Below, piece after piece: positions 47,261 to 57,339 of a stretch of DNA of 64,000 nucleotides. How positions within the stretch are numbered: the first letter of the stretch is position 1; each line of letters begins with the position of its first letter. Origin of the DNA: Aggregatibacter actinomycetemcomitans DSM 8324. GTDB lineage: Bacteria; Pseudomonadota; Gammaproteobacteria; Enterobacterales; Pasteurellaceae. The stretch covers positions 1 through 64,000 of the forward strand of contig NZ_AQUU01000002.1 in NCBI RefSeq assembly GCF_000372365.1, in the 5' to 3' direction. A model generated the notes under the pieces. That model did no database searches. It had not been told where the DNA came from and saw only the letters and a list, made by a program, of their open reading frames with translations. The position numbers and the translations under genes are program-made.

Positions 47261-47485
47261 ATGGGCGGCATTAGCATTTGGCAATTAGCGATTTTGGTCT
47301 TAATTATCGTGTTGCTGTTCGGTACGAAAAAATTGCGCACCTTGGGCACGGACTTAGGTGAGTCTGTGAAAGGCTTCAAAAAAGCCATGAACGAAGAAAA
47401 TAAACCGGAAGATGCGACGTTTAGTAAAGTAGAACAAAACGCACAACCGGAACAAGAAAAAAATAAAGAGAAAGAACAGGCTTAA
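47261..47485 (+). CDS. tatA: Sec-independent translocase protein TatA
   Basis: A 74-residue single-span protein forming the size-adjustable pore of the twin-arginine export system. It has the N-terminal helix [22 protein letters not shown], the FGTKKL hinge, then the amphipathic [16 protein letters not shown] and an acidic tail. First gene of tatABC. A likely client here is DmsA. Confidence 0.95.
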   Translation: MGGISIWQLAILVLIIVLLFGTKKLRTLGTDLGESVKGFKKAMNEENKPEDATFSKVEQNAQPEQEKNKEKEQA

Positions 47486-47488
47486 TCC

Positions 47489-48151
47489 ATGTTTGATATT
47501 GGCTTTTCCGAAATCGTATTGGTGTGCATTGTGGGCTTAGTGGTGCTAGGCCCACAACGTTTACCGGTGGCGATTCGCACCGTGATGAGCTGGGTGCGTA
47601 CCATTCGTGGCTTGGCGGCGAACGTGCAAAACGAGCTGAAACAGGAACTCAAATTGCAGGAATTGCAAGAAAGTATCAAAAAAGCGGAAAGCCTGAACCT
47701 GAAAGCCTTGTCACCGGAATTGGGTAACACCGTTGAAGAACTGAAAGCCTCCGCCGATAAATTGCGTGCCGAGTTGGAGCAAAAAGACAACGACACCAAC
47801 ACCACTTTTCAGGATCAGGTGGTTCAACTGAAACAGGCGCAGGCAACGAAAAGTGCGGTGGAAAACGGCGGTGAAAATGACAACCTTCATCCTGGCACAG
47901 ACCAATACAACCCAATGGCTAATTACGATATTCTTGATGTGGAAGATTATGCCGAGCCACAAACGGAAGCCCTCGCTGCCACAAAAACAACGGAAAAAAC
48001 GACCGCACTTTCCCCGGCGGAGCTGGCGGAACAGGAAGAAATCGAACTGGACGAAAAACTCGCCCATTACATCAATCAATACGATCCGGACAATCCGCTG
48101 CCGGCTAATACGGCATCGGCACATTTGGCCAAAGTCTCAGAGAAAAGTTAA
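47489..48151 (+). CDS. tatB: Sec-independent translocase protein TatB
   Basis: A 220-residue protein. The N-terminal helix MFDIGFSEIVLVCIVGLVVLGPQRLP has the Glu and Gly-Pro typical of TatB, followed by a long amphipathic helix and a charged tail. With TatC it forms the signal-peptide receptor. The tail carries two opposed uptake signals, so parts of it (TKSAVENG, KTTALSPAE) are encoded by those motifs. Starts 3 bases after tatA. Confidence 0.94.
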   Translation: MFDIGFSEIVLVCIVGLVVLGPQRLPVAIRTVMSWVRTIRGLAANVQNELKQELKLQELQESIKKAESLNLKALSPELGNTVEELKASADKLRAELEQKDNDTNTTFQDQVVQLKQAQATKSAVENGGENDNLHPGTDQYNPMANYDILDVEDYAEPQTEALAATKTTEKTTALSPAELAEQEEIELDEKLAHYINQYDPDNPLPANTASAHLAKVSEKS

Positions 48152-48188
48152 CCGTGCTTTGCGGGATAGCCTCACATCAGGATAACTT

Positions 48189-48953
48189 ATGACCAGCGTT
48201 GACGATACTCAACCCCTCATCACTCACTTGGTAGAACTACGCACTCGCTTATTACGCAGCATTATTTTCGTCGCCGTGGTGTTTGTTGCACTAGTTTACT
48301 TTTCTAACGAAATTTATAATTTTGTGGCGGCACCGCTGACAGCGAACCTGCCGAACGGTTCCAGCATGATTGCCACCAACATCGCCACGCCGTTTTTTAC
48401 CCCGATTAAACTCACCGGTGTGGTTGCCGTTTTTATTTCCGTGCCTTATTTGCTTTATCAAATCTGGGCGTTTGTAGCGCCGGCATTATATCAACATGAA
48501 AAACGCCTGATTTATCCGCTGCTCTTTTCCAGCACCGTGCTTTTTTATTTAGGCGTGGCATTTGCTTATTATGTGGTGTTCCCGCTGGTGTTCAGTTTCC
48601 TAACCAAGACCGCGCCGGAAGGCGTCGCTATTGCCACGGACATCAGCAGTTATCTGGATTTCGTGCTCACCCTGTTCCTCGCTTTCGGCGTTTGTTTTGA
48701 AGTGCCGGTGGCGATTATTTTACTGTGCTGGACGGGTGTGACTACACCGGAAGATTTAAGATCCAAACGTCCGTATATTATCGTAGCCGCTTTCTTTATC
48801 GGTATGCTTCTGACTCCGCCGGACGTATTTTCACAAACCTTACTCGCTGCCCCGATGTGCTTGTTATTTGAAGTGGGTGTGCTATGCGCCCGTTTCTACC
48901 GTCCACGCGAAGATGACGAGACGCAAAATGAAAGCGACAGCGCAAAGCAATAA
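48189..48953 (+). CDS. tatC: Sec-independent translocase protein TatC
   Basis: A 254-residue inner-membrane receptor with six spans that recognises twin-arginine signal peptides. N-terminal [16 protein letters not shown] and the FxPxFxxF-like loop ([16 protein letters not shown]) are conserved. Third gene of the operon, followed 18 bases later by hemB. Confidence 0.96.
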   Translation: MTSVDDTQPLITHLVELRTRLLRSIIFVAVVFVALVYFSNEIYNFVAAPLTANLPNGSSMIATNIATPFFTPIKLTGVVAVFISVPYLLYQIWAFVAPALYQHEKRLIYPLLFSSTVLFYLGVAFAYYVVFPLVFSFLTKTAPEGVAIATDISSYLDFVLTLFLAFGVCFEVPVAIILLCWTGVTTPEDLRSKRPYIIVAAFFIGMLLTPPDVFSQTLLAAPMCLLFEVGVLCARFYRPREDDETQNESDSAKQ

Positions 48954-49994
<1,041 letters not shown>

Positions 49995-50013
49995 TTCCGA
50001 TAACATAAAAACG

Positions 50014-50042
50014 AAAAGCCGAATATGTTATTCGGCTTTTTA
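50014..50042 (+). terminator. Rho-independent terminator after hemB
   Basis: AAAAGCCGAATA and TATTCGGCTTTT form a 12-bp stem with a 3-base loop and further T residues. Confidence 0.9.
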
Positions 50043-50112
50043 TTTATGTGAAAAGTGCGGTCAGAATTGACGGCGTTTTTTAGTCCCTCAACCTGAAATC
50101 ACGATCGGTGAA

Positions 50113-50170
50113 CTTGTCGAACCATAAGTGATTTTAACTAAGAACGACGCAAGATTCATGCTTCGACAAG
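50113..50170. repeat. Inverted repeat CTTGTCGAA / TTCGACAAG
   Basis: Two perfect 9-base arms with further imperfect likeness on both sides (CGGTGAACTTGTCGAA versus the complement of TTCGACAAGCTCAGCAACCG), 40 bases apart, between hemB and glyS. It resembles small palindromic units dispersed in many bacterial genomes. Confidence 0.6.
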
Positions 50171-50205
50171 CTCAGCAACCGTCTTGCATTGTCACATTTT
50201 TGGCT

Positions 50206-52287
50206 TTATTGCAACAACGAAATATCCGCCACCTGTAAGAATAAACCTTGTAGCGTATTCAAAATCGCCAAGCGGTTTTGGCGGAGTGTTGGATCTTCTG
50301 CGTTCACCATCACGTTGTCGAAGAAGTTATCCACCGGAGTACGTAAGTTCGCGAGTTTATCCAACACGGCGGTGTATTCGCCTTTCGCGATAAGTGGTTG
50401 CACTTCCGTTTGTAACACAAGCACGGCTTCGGCGAGGTTTTTTTCTGCCGACTCAACGCAGGCGATCAAATTAATCTCACCGATTGCAACATCTGCTTTG
50501 GCAAGAATGTTCGCCACGCGTTTGTTTGCTGCGGCTAAGGCTTCTGCAGAATCTAAGGTGCGGAAATGCGATACGGCACGCACGCGGGCGTCAAAATCCG
50601 CAGGGCGGGTTGGGCGACGGGCAAGCACGGCTTGGATGACGTCCACCGCAATGCCTTCGTCTTGATACCACGCACGGAAACGACCGAGCATAAAGTCCAC
50701 CACGTCGGCAACCACATTTTTGTTGGTGAGTTTATCGCCGAAAAGTGCGGCTGATTTTTGCACTAAATCTTCCAAATCAAGCGGTAGGTTTTTCTCAACA
50801 ATAATGCGTAACGCGCCCAATGCGGCACGGCGTAAAGCGAATGGGTCGGCACTGCCTTTCGGCGCTTGTCCGATCCCAAAAATTCCTGTGAGGGTGTCGA
50901 ATTTATCGGCTAATGCCACCGCACTTGCCACCAACGATTTCGGCAATTCATCCCCTGCGAAACGCGGCATATATTGTTCATTCAACGCCACTGCCACTTC
51001 TTCATCTTCGCCGTCGTGACGGGCATAGTGCATACCCATTACGCCTTGGGTGTCGGTGAATTCAAACACCATATTGGTCATCAAATCGCATTTTGACAGC
51101 AAGCCCGCACGTTTTGCTTTCGCTTCGTCGGCACCGATTTGTTTGGCGATTGCACCCGCAAGTTGTTCGATGCGGTCGGTTTTATCACGCAATGTGCCAA
51201 GTTGTTGTTGGAACAACACAGTTTCCAAGCGCGGTAAGCGATCCACTAATTTTTGTTTTAAGTCGGTTTTGAAGAAGAATTCCGCGTCGGTTAAACGAGG
51301 GCGAACCACTTTTTCGTTGCCTTCGATAATCGCACTTGGATCATCAGGGTTGATGTTCGATACGAAGATAAAGTGCGGTAATAATTTGCCGTCTTTGTCG
51401 CCTTCTGTTTTTTTGTATAGCGGGAAGTATTTTTGGTCGCCTTTCATGGTGTAAACCAAGGCTTCCGCAGGCACGGCAAGGAAACGTTCTTCAAATTTCG
51501 CCGCCAACACATTCGGGTATTCCACCAATGAAGTCACTTCTTCCAACAGGCTTTCTTCAATGTCTGCCACACCGCCAAGTGCGGTCGCTTTTGCTTGAGA
51601 TTTTGCCAAAATTTCCGCTTTACGCTCGTTGAAATCAGCTACCACAGATCCTTTTTCACGCAACAGTTGTGGGTATTGATCCGCGTGTTGAATTTCAAAT
51701 TCACGCTCGCCTAAGAAACGGTGACCACGAATCGTGCGACCGCTTGCCACGCCTAAAATTTCGCCTTCGATTAATTCATCGCCAAGCAACATCGTCACCG
51801 TGTGAACAGGACGAATGAATTGCACGGTTTTGTCCGCCCAACGCATTGGTTTCGGAATTGGCAATTTCGCCAAAGCGTTCGCCACGATATCCGCCAGCAA
51901 GTTTTTGGTCGGCTGACCCTCGATTTTCGCACGGTGAACCAGCCATTCGCCTTTGTCGGTGGCAAGGCGTTCCGCTTGATCCACGGTAATCCCGCAACCA
52001 CGCGCCCAGCCTTCTGCCGCTTTGGTCGGATTGCCTTCCGCATCAAACGCCGCTGACACCGCAGGCCCACGCTTTTCAATTTCTTTGCCCGGCTGCTGTG
52101 TGGCAAGCGCTAACACCTTCACCGCCAAACGACGCGGTGCCGCAAACCATTCGATTTTGTCGAACGCCAGCCCCGCTTGGTTCAATTCCGCCTGTACGTT
52201 ATCCGCAAAGGCCGTGGCTAATGTTTTCAGAGCTTTTGGCGGCAGCTCTTCCGTACCGATTTCTACTAGGAAGTTTTGGGTTGTCAT
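50206..52287 (-). CDS. glyS: Glycine--tRNA ligase beta subunit
   Basis: A 693-residue beta subunit of the heterotetrameric bacterial glycyl-tRNA synthetase, carrying tRNA-binding domains. N-terminus [20 protein letters not shown] is invariant in the family, and the C-terminal DALR-type anticodon-binding region covers about the last 110 residues. Start at 52287. The partner glyQ is 1.6 kb upstream, separated by an accessory insert, instead of adjacent. Confidence 0.97.
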   Translation of the reverse strand: MTTQNFLVEIGTEELPPKALKTLATAFADNVQAELNQAGLAFDKIEWFAAPRRLAVKVLALATQQPGKEIEKRGPAVSAAFDAEGNPTKAAEGWARGCGITVDQAERLATDKGEWLVHRAKIEGQPTKNLLADIVANALAKLPIPKPMRWADKTVQFIRPVHTVTMLLGDELIEGEILGVASGRTIRGHRFLGEREFEIQHADQYPQLLREKGSVVADFNERKAEILAKSQAKATALGGVADIEESLLEEVTSLVEYPNVLAAKFEERFLAVPAEALVYTMKGDQKYFPLYKKTEGDKDGKLLPHFIFVSNINPDDPSAIIEGNEKVVRPRLTDAEFFFKTDLKQKLVDRLPRLETVLFQQQLGTLRDKTDRIEQLAGAIAKQIGADEAKAKRAGLLSKCDLMTNMVFEFTDTQGVMGMHYARHDGEDEEVAVALNEQYMPRFAGDELPKSLVASAVALADKFDTLTGIFGIGQAPKGSADPFALRRAALGALRIIVEKNLPLDLEDLVQKSAALFGDKLTNKNVVADVVDFMLGRFRAWYQDEGIAVDVIQAVLARRPTRPADFDARVRAVSHFRTLDSAEALAAANKRVANILAKADVAIGEINLIACVESAEKNLAEAVLVLQTEVQPLIAKGEYTAVLDKLANLRTPVDNFFDNVMVNAEDPTLRQNRLAILNTLQGLFLQVADISLLQ

Positions 52288-52368
52288 TTTGTTTTCTCTT
52301 GTAAGGTGTGCATGATTCCACCATTTTAATTTTAAATTTTGTAATGCGTTTACACGCACAACTACGAA

Positions 52369-53073
52369 CTATGGTACTTCAGAAAAACCAATCTCTTTAA
52401 GCAACATTTTTCCTAAATGAGTTATATATCTAGAACCTTTAGGTTTTCCTGATGATTTATCATAAATAGGCATATTCGTATTTCTATCTATATTAAATTT
52501 AGTTTTTATTAAACCTAATCTTTCTAAATGCTCTTTATAGCTCTCTTGAATAGCAGATTTATTAGCCTCTTCTTCTGAAGCTCCAATATAATTTCTAGCT
52601 AGAGTTAAGGTACTCTTATGTTTATCTCTAAATTCCTCATCACCACCCAGTGTTGGGTGTAAATAAAATCTTAACCAAATAATCTCTTCATCATTTAAGT
52701 CTGATAGTAAATTGAGTAAATGGATAGATTGAGATATTTGTACTTGTTCTTTATTTAATCCATTCGCCACTATAGAGGCAATATGCTCAAGACGCTTTTC
52801 ACTAGCAGCTCGAAAAGCGTAGAATAAACCATCTTCAAACAATGCTATATATTTAGATAATTTTTCAGCTTCTGAACCTATCAAACATTCTAAATTAGAT
52901 ATTCTTTTTTCTAGTTCTCTAATATATTTAGTTATTCTGTCTTGACGTTGATTTGATACTAACTTGTTAATAATTCCACTTACAATAGAACCACCAGGAA
53001 ATTCTCCTAAAATAGAATTTGTAAGTGAAATTAGTTTATCTGTATTATTTTCGTCTAAATCATCATTCTGCAT
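52369..53073 (-). CDS. AT-rich hypothetical protein inserted between glyQ and glyS
   Basis: A 234-residue protein not recognised with certainty. Residues 20-65 contain GGSIVSGIINKLV and a coiled coil (ITKYIRELEKRISNLE). The C-terminus LERLGLI...SRYITHLGKMLLKEIGF looks like a winged-helix ending seen in Abi-alpha/DUF4393-type proteins of defence islands. Base composition is much richer in AT than glyS and glyQ, indicating horizontal acquisition. No partner gene is intact nearby. Confidence 0.65.
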   Translation of the reverse strand: MQNDDLDENNTDKLISLTNSILGEFPGGSIVSGIINKLVSNQRQDRITKYIRELEKRISNLECLIGSEAEKLSKYIALFEDGLFYAFRAASEKRLEHIASIVANGLNKEQVQISQSIHLLNLLSDLNDEEIIWLRFYLHPTLGGDEEFRDKHKSTLTLARNYIGASEEEANKSAIQESYKEHLERLGLIKTKFNIDRNTNMPIYDKSSGKPKGSRYITHLGKMLLKEIGFSEVP

Positions 53074-53163
53074 ATATTTTTTCTCAACGAAGTTTTTGAG
53101 CGTTTTCTTTTAAGTATTTTTCGTAGGGTTACATAAAAATTGTTTCTCACTTTGTTCCTTCGT

Positions 53164-53454
53164 TCATATCGATTGTGCCGTTTGCAAAATATGATCTCTA
53201 AATTTTTCAGGTAAACTGCGTGGTGTTAACAAATCCACTTTGACGCCAAGCAAGGTTTCTAATTCTTCTTTTAAACCTCAATAATCAAATAAGGTGGTTT
53301 TCACGGAGGGTTCAACCAGTAAATCTAAATCACTTTGCTCCGTGTCTTGCTGCGTTAATACCGAACCGAATACTCTCGAATTTGAAAAATGAAACCGAAC
53401 AGAAAGCGCTTTCACTTTCTCTCGGTTAAGTCGCAGTTTTTGTGATGGTTTCAT
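53164..53454 (-). pseudogene. MNT-type nucleotidyltransferase (antitoxin-like) with in-frame stop
   Basis: A 97-codon frame from ATG 53454 reads as a small nucleotidyltransferase: RVFGSVLTQQDTEQSDLDLLVE has the GS and DxD motifs, and VKVDLLTPRSLPEKFRDHI the C-terminal part. Codon 59 (53280-53278) is TGA, interrupting LFDY-stop-GLKEELE, where one base change from TGG would restore it. Such proteins AMPylate HEPN toxins as antitoxins. No HEPN partner is seen. Broken unless suppressed. Confidence 0.75.
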
Positions 53455-53476
53455 TTTTCTCTTCTTATTTTAAAAA

Positions 53477-53581
53477 TCATTCTCTCTTCTTTTTCACCGC
53501 TACAGCCATGCGCTGTTTCGTATTGTGAACAAGCTCGATGATTTCTGTTGTAAAGGTATTTTCTGTGGTCATCAGCGACAT
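53477..53581 (-). pseudogene. N-terminal fragment resembling a DUF1016/YhcG-type protein
   Basis: A 34-codon frame, MSLMTTENTFTTEIIELVHN followed by TKQRMAVAVKKKRE. The stretch IIELVHNTKQRMAVAV resembles the beginning of DUF1016 N-terminal helical domains, which in full proteins precede a PDDEXK nuclease. The remainder is absent. Identification rests on a short match. Confidence 0.4.
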
Positions 53582-53620
53582 AACTTTCCTTTAAAGTGCG
53601 GTCAGTTTTCCAGGTATTTT

Positions 53621-53881
53621 TTAAGCGAAAATTTCGCGCAGTTCGCTTTCTGTCAGAATGACCCGCCCGTCTTCCAATAACAGCGCGGGAAAGCCCGCAT
53701 TGCCTTTCGCTTTGACGGTATCAAACGCGGCGTTGTTATCACGCAAACGCAGCCACTGTTTTAAATTCGGGATGGAAGACATCACTTCCACTTCGTCATA
53801 TTCTACGCTCAAGCGTTTCAGTTCTGCCACAAAAGGCGCGGTGTCAGGGCATTTTTCGGCATAATAAAGAATCGGTTTCAT
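53621..53881 (-). CDS. Small thioredoxin-fold (glutaredoxin-like) protein, second copy
   Basis: An 86-residue protein, MKPILYYAEKCPDTAPFVAEL at its start, with the same CPDT site and GFPALLLEDGRVIL cis-proline segment as the 84-residue paralogue at 34544-34798. Located directly downstream of glyQ, but separated from it by an uptake-signal terminator. Function unknown. The longer frame upstream overlaps glyQ and is not supported. Confidence 0.72.
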   Translation of the reverse strand: MKPILYYAEKCPDTAPFVAELKRLSVEYDEVEVMSSIPNLKQWLRLRDNNAAFDTVKAKGNAGFPALLLEDGRVILTESELREIFA

Positions 53882-53895
53882 CATGAACTCCATTA

Positions 53896-53925
53896 AAAAG
53901 TGCGGTAGATTTTCACCGCACTTTT
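53896..53925. terminator. Head-to-head uptake-signal terminator after glyQ
   Basis: AAAAGTGCGGT and ACCGCACTTTT flank an 8-base loop, 6 bases after the glyQ stop. It would uncouple glyQ from the downstream genes, including glyS. Confidence 0.75.
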
Positions 53926-53930
53926 GCCAA

Positions 53931-54836
53931 CTACTTCTTACACCCCGGGAACCCCAAGGCTTCGCGGCTGGCGTAATAGGCTTCCGCCACGCCTTTGGTG
54001 AGCGCACGAATGCGTAAAATGTAACGTTGACGTTCGGTTACGGAAATGGCTTTGCGTGCGTCCAATAAGTTAAAGCTGTGCGCCGCTTTCAAAATGCGCT
54101 CATACGCCGGCAACGGCAGCGGTTTTTCCAATGCTAACAGGCTTTGCGCTTCTTTTTCGTATTGATCGAAACAGTAGAACAAGAAATCGGTGTCGGCATA
54201 TTCAAAGTTGTAGGTGGATTGTTCCACTTCGTTTTGATGGAACACGTCGCCGTAAGTGGTTTTGCCGAGCGGACCGTCTGACCACACCAAATCATACACG
54301 CTGTCTACGCCCTGAATGTACATCGCCAAACGTTCCAAGCCGTAAGTGATTTCGCCGGTCACCGGTTTACATTCCAAGCCGCCCACCTGTTGGAAATAGG
54401 TGAATTGGGTCACTTCCATACCGTTCAGCCACACTTCCCAGCCCAAGCCCCACGCACCCAGCGTCGGGTTTTCCCAGTTGTCTTCCACAAAACGAATGTC
54501 GTTCTGGGTCGGGTCGAAACCGAGCATTTTTAAGGAATCCAAATACAGTTCCTGAATGTTGTCCGGTGAAGGTTTGATCACCACCTGGAATTGATAATAA
54601 TGTTGCAAACGGTTCGGATTTTCGCCATAACGACCGTCTGTCGGACGGCGTGAAGGCTGCACATAGGCAAACGCCATCGGTTCCGGCCCTAACGCGCGAA
54701 GTGCCGTCATCGGGTGCGAAGTGCCCGCGCCCACTTCCATATCAAACGGCTGCACCACCGTACAACCTTGGTTCGCCCAGTATTCCTGTAAGGCAAGAAT
54801 CATGCCTTGAAAAGTTTTTACATTAAATGTTGTCAT
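53931..54836 (-). CDS. glyQ: Glycine--tRNA ligase alpha subunit
   Basis: A 301-residue catalytic subunit that forms glycyl-adenylate. The class II motifs are visible: [24 protein letters not shown] near the N-terminus, [23 protein letters not shown], and [11 protein letters not shown] as motif 3. The ribosome-side start at 54836 ([13 protein letters not shown]) is standard. Confidence 0.97.
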   Translation of the reverse strand: MTTFNVKTFQGMILALQEYWANQGCTVVQPFDMEVGAGTSHPMTALRALGPEPMAFAYVQPSRRPTDGRYGENPNRLQHYYQFQVVIKPSPDNIQELYLDSLKMLGFDPTQNDIRFVEDNWENPTLGAWGLGWEVWLNGMEVTQFTYFQQVGGLECKPVTGEITYGLERLAMYIQGVDSVYDLVWSDGPLGKTTYGDVFHQNEVEQSTYNFEYADTDFLFYCFDQYEKEAQSLLALEKPLPLPAYERILKAAHSFNLLDARKAISVTERQRYILRIRALTKGVAEAYYASREALGFPGCKK

Positions 54837-54916
54837 AATCAGTTCTACGAATTGAAGGGTGGAAAATGCGTGCCATTATACTGAAAACACAAGGCGAGAT
54901 AAAGGAAAGGCGGAAA

Positions 54917-54958
54917 AAAGTGCGGTGGGGAAAACACTTGGATTTCCAACCGCACTTT
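54917..54958. terminator. Head-to-head uptake-signal hairpin
   Basis: AAAGTGCGGT (54917-54926) and ACCGCACTTT (54949-54958) enclose 22 bases. It lies at the end of the dms transcript, just after the ferredoxin remnant. Confidence 0.6.
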
Positions 54959-54980
54959 ATGTGAGCGCCAGCCGAATCAC

Positions 54981-55189
54981 CTATACAGAACAGGCGATTT
55001 TGCATTCGTCGCAGCCGTTACATACGGTCAAAATAAATCTTCCCGCGCAGCAAACGGCGGGTGATTTGCCGCACGTTGGTTTTCCACGGGCGGATGTTCC
55101 ACTGCACCGAAAATACCGCGGAATAAGCCCCGTCGGGAAATGGCGTTGTGGCTTAAATATGCCTGATAATAGGTTTCTTTTTTTGGCAT
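54981..55189 (-). pseudogene. Broken NapF-like ferredoxin gene at the end of the dms operon
   Basis: From ATG 55189 (preceded by GGAAAG, 13 bases after dmsD) the frame reads AISRRGLFRGIFGAVEHPP and ANHPPFAAREDLF, the SRR-G-LFRG and P-F-E-DLF start of NapF-type ferredoxins, then a stop. In the next frame it continues FILTVCNGCDECKIAC, the first iron-sulfur motif, and stops again after SV. So there is one frameshift, and the rest of the protein (three more Fe-S motifs normally) is missing. Confidence 0.75.
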
Positions 55190-55202
55190 ATGGCGCTTTC
55201 CG

Positions 55203-55817
55203 TTAACGATAAAAACGAACGGTTGGTACCTCTAAATTTAGGGCTTGTTGCCATTGTTTCAGCGTGGCTAACGTCAATAACGCCAAGCCTCGATAAAACA
55301 GGAAATCCTCCAAAGCAGCAAGCAGTTGTAAGCAATGCGGCGCCCAAGTGAGGAAATGGCGGTTGAGAAACTCCCTCATTAAGTGCGGTTGATTTTCCGC
55401 CAAATATGCCGCCAGCATTAACATCAGGCCGAGATGATCTTCCGGTTCATTTTGATGAGATTGAAAGGCAATTTGATGACGTTGCAGGAAGGCACGCAGC
55501 TCTAACAACGAACTGCCGAAAATCACCGACTCCGGATCCAAATAGACGGAACCCCAAGGCGGCGCAGGCAGCGCATTCGGGCCGATAAACAACGCCTGAT
55601 ATTGTTCAGCAAGCGGTTGCTGTAAACCTTCGGCAAACAGTGCGGTGGTTTTTTCCAACGTTTTTTCATCCACAAAGGGCGCCCATTCCTGCTGCCAATT
55701 TTCCCGTTCAAAAAAACACAACACAGAAGCAACCCGCGCGTCATCGGGCGCATAATAAAACGCCGCGCCCAATAACCGCCCTGTGGTGGAAATCCATTGC
55801 ATTAATCCGTTATCCAT
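55203..55817 (-). CDS. dmsD: TorD/DmsD-family redox enzyme maturation chaperone
   Basis: A 204-residue cytoplasmic all-helical chaperone that binds the twin-arginine signal of DmsA and holds it back until the molybdenum cofactor is inserted. Conserved motifs are LFIGPNALPAPPWGSVYLD and EPEDHLGLMLMLAAYLAE. It lies downstream of dmsC, the usual Pasteurellaceae order. Confidence 0.9.
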   Translation of the reverse strand: MDNGLMQWISTTGRLLGAAFYYAPDDARVASVLCFFERENWQQEWAPFVDEKTLEKTTALFAEGLQQPLAEQYQALFIGPNALPAPPWGSVYLDPESVIFGSSLLELRAFLQRHQIAFQSHQNEPEDHLGLMLMLAAYLAENQPHLMREFLNRHFLTWAPHCLQLLAALEDFLFYRGLALLTLATLKQWQQALNLEVPTVRFYR

Positions 55818-55864
55818 AAAAACTCCTGATAAAATGACCGCACTTTTTTAGTTATTGACGACAA

Positions 55865-56704
55865 TTAACCACCTACCGCCATGCCAAGGGTCATGTGCGC
55901 AGCATAAAACAAATTGCGTCCCAACATTTCGGCAAACAGCGTCAAAATGGCAGCCAATGCGAGTACACCGATGTTTTTACTGCGGAAAATAAAGAGTGCA
56001 GCGAGGGCTAAGCAACAAAAGCGTAGTGCGCTGAAGGCGGCGTAATCCGGCACGAGGGCGGCGGCATTTTGTATAGCGCTGTGAATTTGTGGTAAGGAGA
56101 AACCTTGGTAAACTGCGACAATGGCGGCGAATAACACCGCCAGAGCAAATAACCAAGGCAGGGCGCTAAGTTGATAAGTCCGTTGCGGGTTTGCCATAAT
56201 CAACGCGGAACTTAACGCGATGCCACCCAATGCTACCGTGCCAAAGAACAAGCAGGAGGTCATCGGCGTGTTCCAGGTCGGCACGCTTGGAATGTGGTAA
56301 ACCTGATCCATGATCACCATAAAAACCAAACCGATAAGGGAGCTTATCACCAGCCACAGTTTGTCGAGTGCAAGAGGCATTTTGCGCATGATGGCAAGCA
56401 ACCAATACATACCCGCCATAGCAAAGAACAACGCCCCCGACGCGATTTCATTACTCATCATAGATTCGCCCACGCGGTTCAGCGAATTAAACGCGCGGAT
56501 CGGTGTACCTAAGTGCAACACGGAGGCAGTAAAGCCGATGCCGAGTAAAGCGAGAATCACAAACATGACTTTATGCACATAACGACGGCTCTGCGCATTT
56601 AAATTGGTGCAAAGCACGAAGCTAAAAACAAGCCAGGAACCGACCGCACTTTGTGCCAACACGGTGAATACCACCAACGGTAATTCATGTATCACTATGT
56701 TCAT
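55865..56704 (-). CDS. dmsC: DMSO reductase membrane anchor DmsC
   Basis: A 279-residue membrane subunit with eight spans. It anchors DmsAB on the periplasmic face and oxidises menaquinol. LPLVVFTVLAQSAVGSWLV and LHLGTPIRAFNSLNRVGESMMSNE are typical. It starts 1 base after dmsB. Confidence 0.94.
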   Translation of the reverse strand: MNIVIHELPLVVFTVLAQSAVGSWLVFSFVLCTNLNAQSRRYVHKVMFVILALLGIGFTASVLHLGTPIRAFNSLNRVGESMMSNEIASGALFFAMAGMYWLLAIMRKMPLALDKLWLVISSLIGLVFMVIMDQVYHIPSVPTWNTPMTSCLFFGTVALGGIALSSALIMANPQRTYQLSALPWLFALAVLFAAIVAVYQGFSLPQIHSAIQNAAALVPDYAAFSALRFCCLALAALFIFRSKNIGVLALAAILTLFAEMLGRNLFYAAHMTLGMAVGG

Positions 56705-56705
56705 T

Positions 56706-57329
56706 TTACACCTCTCCCGGGTTACCTAAGAACCCGTTGGTATCGCCGCTTAGACGTAGACGGGCGTTTTTGTTTGGTTTCACGACCAAATTCGGATGGG
56801 TCACTTCTGCCGGAGGCAAGGGTGCAATAGAGACCTGTTCACCATACCTAGCACGCAATTCTTTAATGGGTGCAAAATCAAGAGCGCGCAATGGACAGGC
56901 ATCCACGCAAATCGGTTTTTGCCCTGCTTTAATACGCGAATAGCAACCGTCACATTTGGTCATGTGACCTTTTTCCGCGTCGAATTGCGGCGCGTCATAC
57001 GGACACGCCATGTGGCAATAGCGACAGCCAATGCAGATTTCTTCATTCACAATCACAAAACCGTCTGCATTTTTTTGCATGGCGCCTGTCGGGCAAACCT
57101 TGGTACAAGCCGGATCGGCGCAATGATTGCATGAAATGGACATATAATAAGCAAACACGTTTTGGAGCCAACAACCGTCCGGCTGTTGGCTCCAGTTGCC
57201 ACCGGTGTATTCATAAATACGACGGAAATTTACCTCCGTGCCTAAATCTTTGTAATCTTTACAGGCTAATTCACAAGTTTTACAGCCTGTACAGCGATCC
57301 GAATCAAAATAAAAACCATATTGTTCCAT
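56706..57329 (-). CDS. dmsB: DMSO reductase iron-sulfur subunit DmsB
   Basis: A 207-residue four-cluster ferredoxin subunit passing electrons from DmsC to DmsA. Cysteine motifs are CTGCKTCELAC, CNHCADPACTKVCP, CIGCRYCHMACP and CDGCYSRI...CVDACP. Length and arrangement match the family. Encoded 10 bases after dmsA. Confidence 0.96.
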   Translation of the reverse strand: MEQYGFYFDSDRCTGCKTCELACKDYKDLGTEVNFRRIYEYTGGNWSQQPDGCWLQNVFAYYMSISCNHCADPACTKVCPTGAMQKNADGFVIVNEEICIGCRYCHMACPYDAPQFDAEKGHMTKCDGCYSRIKAGQKPICVDACPLRALDFAPIKELRARYGEQVSIAPLPPAEVTHPNLVVKPNKNARLRLSGDTNGFLGNPGEV

Positions 57330-57339
57330 AATTCACCCC

